Source: an uncultured Acidimicrobiales bacterium
GTDB lineage: Bacteria; Actinomycetota; Acidimicrobiia; Acidimicrobiales; UBA10347
Direction of reading: 5' to 3'
Length of the DNA stretch: 6,524 nucleotides
Assembly: GCA_937942965.1 (NCBI GenBank)
Contig: CALDGN010000126.1
Coordinates: forward strand, 1-6,524
Part shown: positions 5,723-6,524 of the stretch, in pieces
Layout: each line of letters opens with the position of its first letter
How positions within the stretch are numbered: position 1 is the first letter of the stretch
Made by a program: the position numbers and the translations under genes
The notes under the pieces: generated by a model
What the model was told of the DNA's origin: nothing
Seen by the model: only the letters and a program-made list of their open reading frames with translations
Database searches by the model: none

Positions 5723-5910
5723 ACGGTGACCCTAGCCAGCGGGCCCCGAGCCCTTGCCACCGTTTGCGTGCTGCATGCCGCCGCCACTCGACACAAACAA
5801 GGGTGTCATTCGCCACGGCGCCATTTCTCGCCGTCGCCCCTACGATTTAGTACCCCAATTTTCGGGCGAGACCACGCACGACTCACCCGTGCTTCGCCTG
5901 GGAGCAATGC
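5723..5910. promoter_or_regulatory. Divergent intergenic region between the HAD gene and the HelD-like gene
   Basis: These 188 nt separate two divergent genes and should hold promoters for both. On the plus strand TACGAT (5841-5846) resembles a -10 hexamer about 65 nt before the HelD start, but I see no convincing -35 at the right spacing. A short dyad GACAC-8 nt-GTGTC lies at 5790-5807. The segment 5840-5865 is noticeably more AT-rich than the surrounding DNA. No small gene is supported. Confidence 0.4.
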
Positions 5911-6524
5911 ATGACGCAGAGCGAACATCCAGATTTCAGCGCCGAGCAGGAGTACATCTCGCGCGCCTACGGACACCTCGATCGATCTCGTGAGTCAGCT
6001 CGCACCGTGACGGACAATGTCGAATCGCGGCGGGGCGGCACGCATCAGGCTCGCTACGAACGCGACGTCATCGCGGCCAACGTCCAGGACCGTCTCGATG
6101 ACCTCGACATCGGCGACCAATCGCTCATCTTCGGGCGCATCGACCGCACCGAAGGCGACGCCTATCACATCGGTCGCGTCGCCGTCTGGGACGAAGAACG
6201 CAACCCACTCGTCGTCGACTGGCGGGCACCCATCGCCGAGCCGTTCTACCGGGCGACCGGACGCCAAACGATGGGGCTCACCCGTCGTCGCCACTTCATC
6301 ACCCGATTCCGCGAACTCCTCGGCATCGAAGACGAACTCTTCACTGGCGAACTCGACGAGAACGACCACCGCGACGAGTCGTCGATCAAGGGCGAGCGCA
6401 CCTTGGTCAACGCACTCGAGACCGCTCGCTCCGGTCGACTCGGTGACATCGTCGGCACGATCCAGGGCGAGCAAGACGAGATCATTCGCGCACCGCTGTC
6501 GGGTGCCGTCATCGTCCAGGGCGG
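5911..6524 (+). CDS. helD: HelD-like RNA polymerase-recycling ATPase / UvrD-superfamily helicase, N-terminal part (runs off right edge)
   Basis: 204 codons are open to the window edge. The N-terminus has a predicted coiled-coil-like helix (AEQEYISRAYGHLDRSRESA and following). The HelD family blocks come next: SLIFGRIDRTEGDAYHIGRV (about 73-92), then NPLVVDWRAPIAEPFYRATG. The polypeptide ends at GAVIVQGG, which is the strand entering the Walker A loop (expected AGTGKT just outside). HelD proteins are superfamily 1 ATPases that bind and release stalled or inactive RNA polymerase; in actinobacteria some variants link to rifampicin tolerance. The start is ATG at 5911, with GGGAG 6 nt upstream. 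An ATG at 5907 is out of frame. It is transcribed divergently from the other genes, so it is probably functionally separate. Confidence 0.92.
   Translation, partial: MTQSEHPDFSAEQEYISRAYGHLDRSRESARTVTDNVESRRGGTHQARYERDVIAANVQDRLDDLDIGDQSLIFGRIDRTEGDAYHIGRVAVWDEERNPLVVDWRAPIAEPFYRATGRQTMGLTRRRHFITRFRELLGIEDELFTGELDENDHRDESSIKGERTLVNALETARSGRLGDIVGTIQGEQDEIIRAPLSGAVIVQG

Noticed and set aside
5790..5807. GACAC/GTGTC dyad as a terminator or operator
   Set aside because: Only a 5-bp stem with an 8-nt loop and no T-tract, sitting between divergent genes; too weak to call on its own.
4898..5914. A 338-codon plus-strand open frame opposite the HAD gene
   Set aside because: It mirrors the codon bias of the real HAD gene, has no recognisable domain, and overlaps the HelD start region in another frame.

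Overview
The window is high-GC DNA with strong third-position G/C bias. It contains a Mycobacterium-like Lnt, an Rv2466c-type mycothiol-linked thioredoxin-fold protein, a coproporphyrin-type heme oxidase and a HelD factor. This points to an actinobacterium. An Acidimicrobiia/Ilumatobacter-like lineage is my guess from overall style and is not proven by any marker here.

Layout: eight genes lie on the minus strand, transcribed from right to left. In transcription order they are a Cof-type HAD phosphatase (5722-4925), hemE (4885-3809), cgoX/hemY (3812-2424), a small winged-helix-like protein (2424-2095), a 99-residue protein with an in-frame UGA (2030-1731), a DUF1992/DnaJC28-domain protein (1712-1371), an Rv2466c-family protein with an in-frame UGA (1316-681), and the N-terminal half of lnt (from about 684 off the left edge). 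hemE/cgoX, cgoX/winged-helix and the Rv2466c homologue/lnt overlap by a few bases, and most other gaps are under 65 nt, so a long operon is likely. On the plus strand a HelD-like gene starts at 5911 and runs off the right edge. A 188-nt divergent intergenic region separates it from the HAD gene.

The main discovery is a pair of probable selenoprotein genes that ordinary gene calling would truncate. In the Rv2466c homologue the first Cys of the CPWC active site is encoded by TGA (1268-1266), giving U-P-W-C. Coding similarity to the family continues without a break on both sides. In the 99-residue gene a TGA at codon 30 (1943-1941) interrupts a single frame that starts from a strong GGAGG ribosome binding site. 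In both cases a hairpin with a G-first loop lies 20-22 nt after the UGA, as expected of a bacterial SECIS element. The first protein belongs to a known family in which Cys is usual. I do not recognise the second, and it may be a new selenoprotein family.

Functional picture: hemE and cgoX are consecutive steps of coproporphyrin-dependent heme synthesis. The selenoprotein candidates would add thiol/selenol redox chemistry, for example oxidative defence or quinone/nitro reduction with mycothiol. Lnt completes lipoprotein acylation. The link between heme synthesis and the selenoproteins is positional only.
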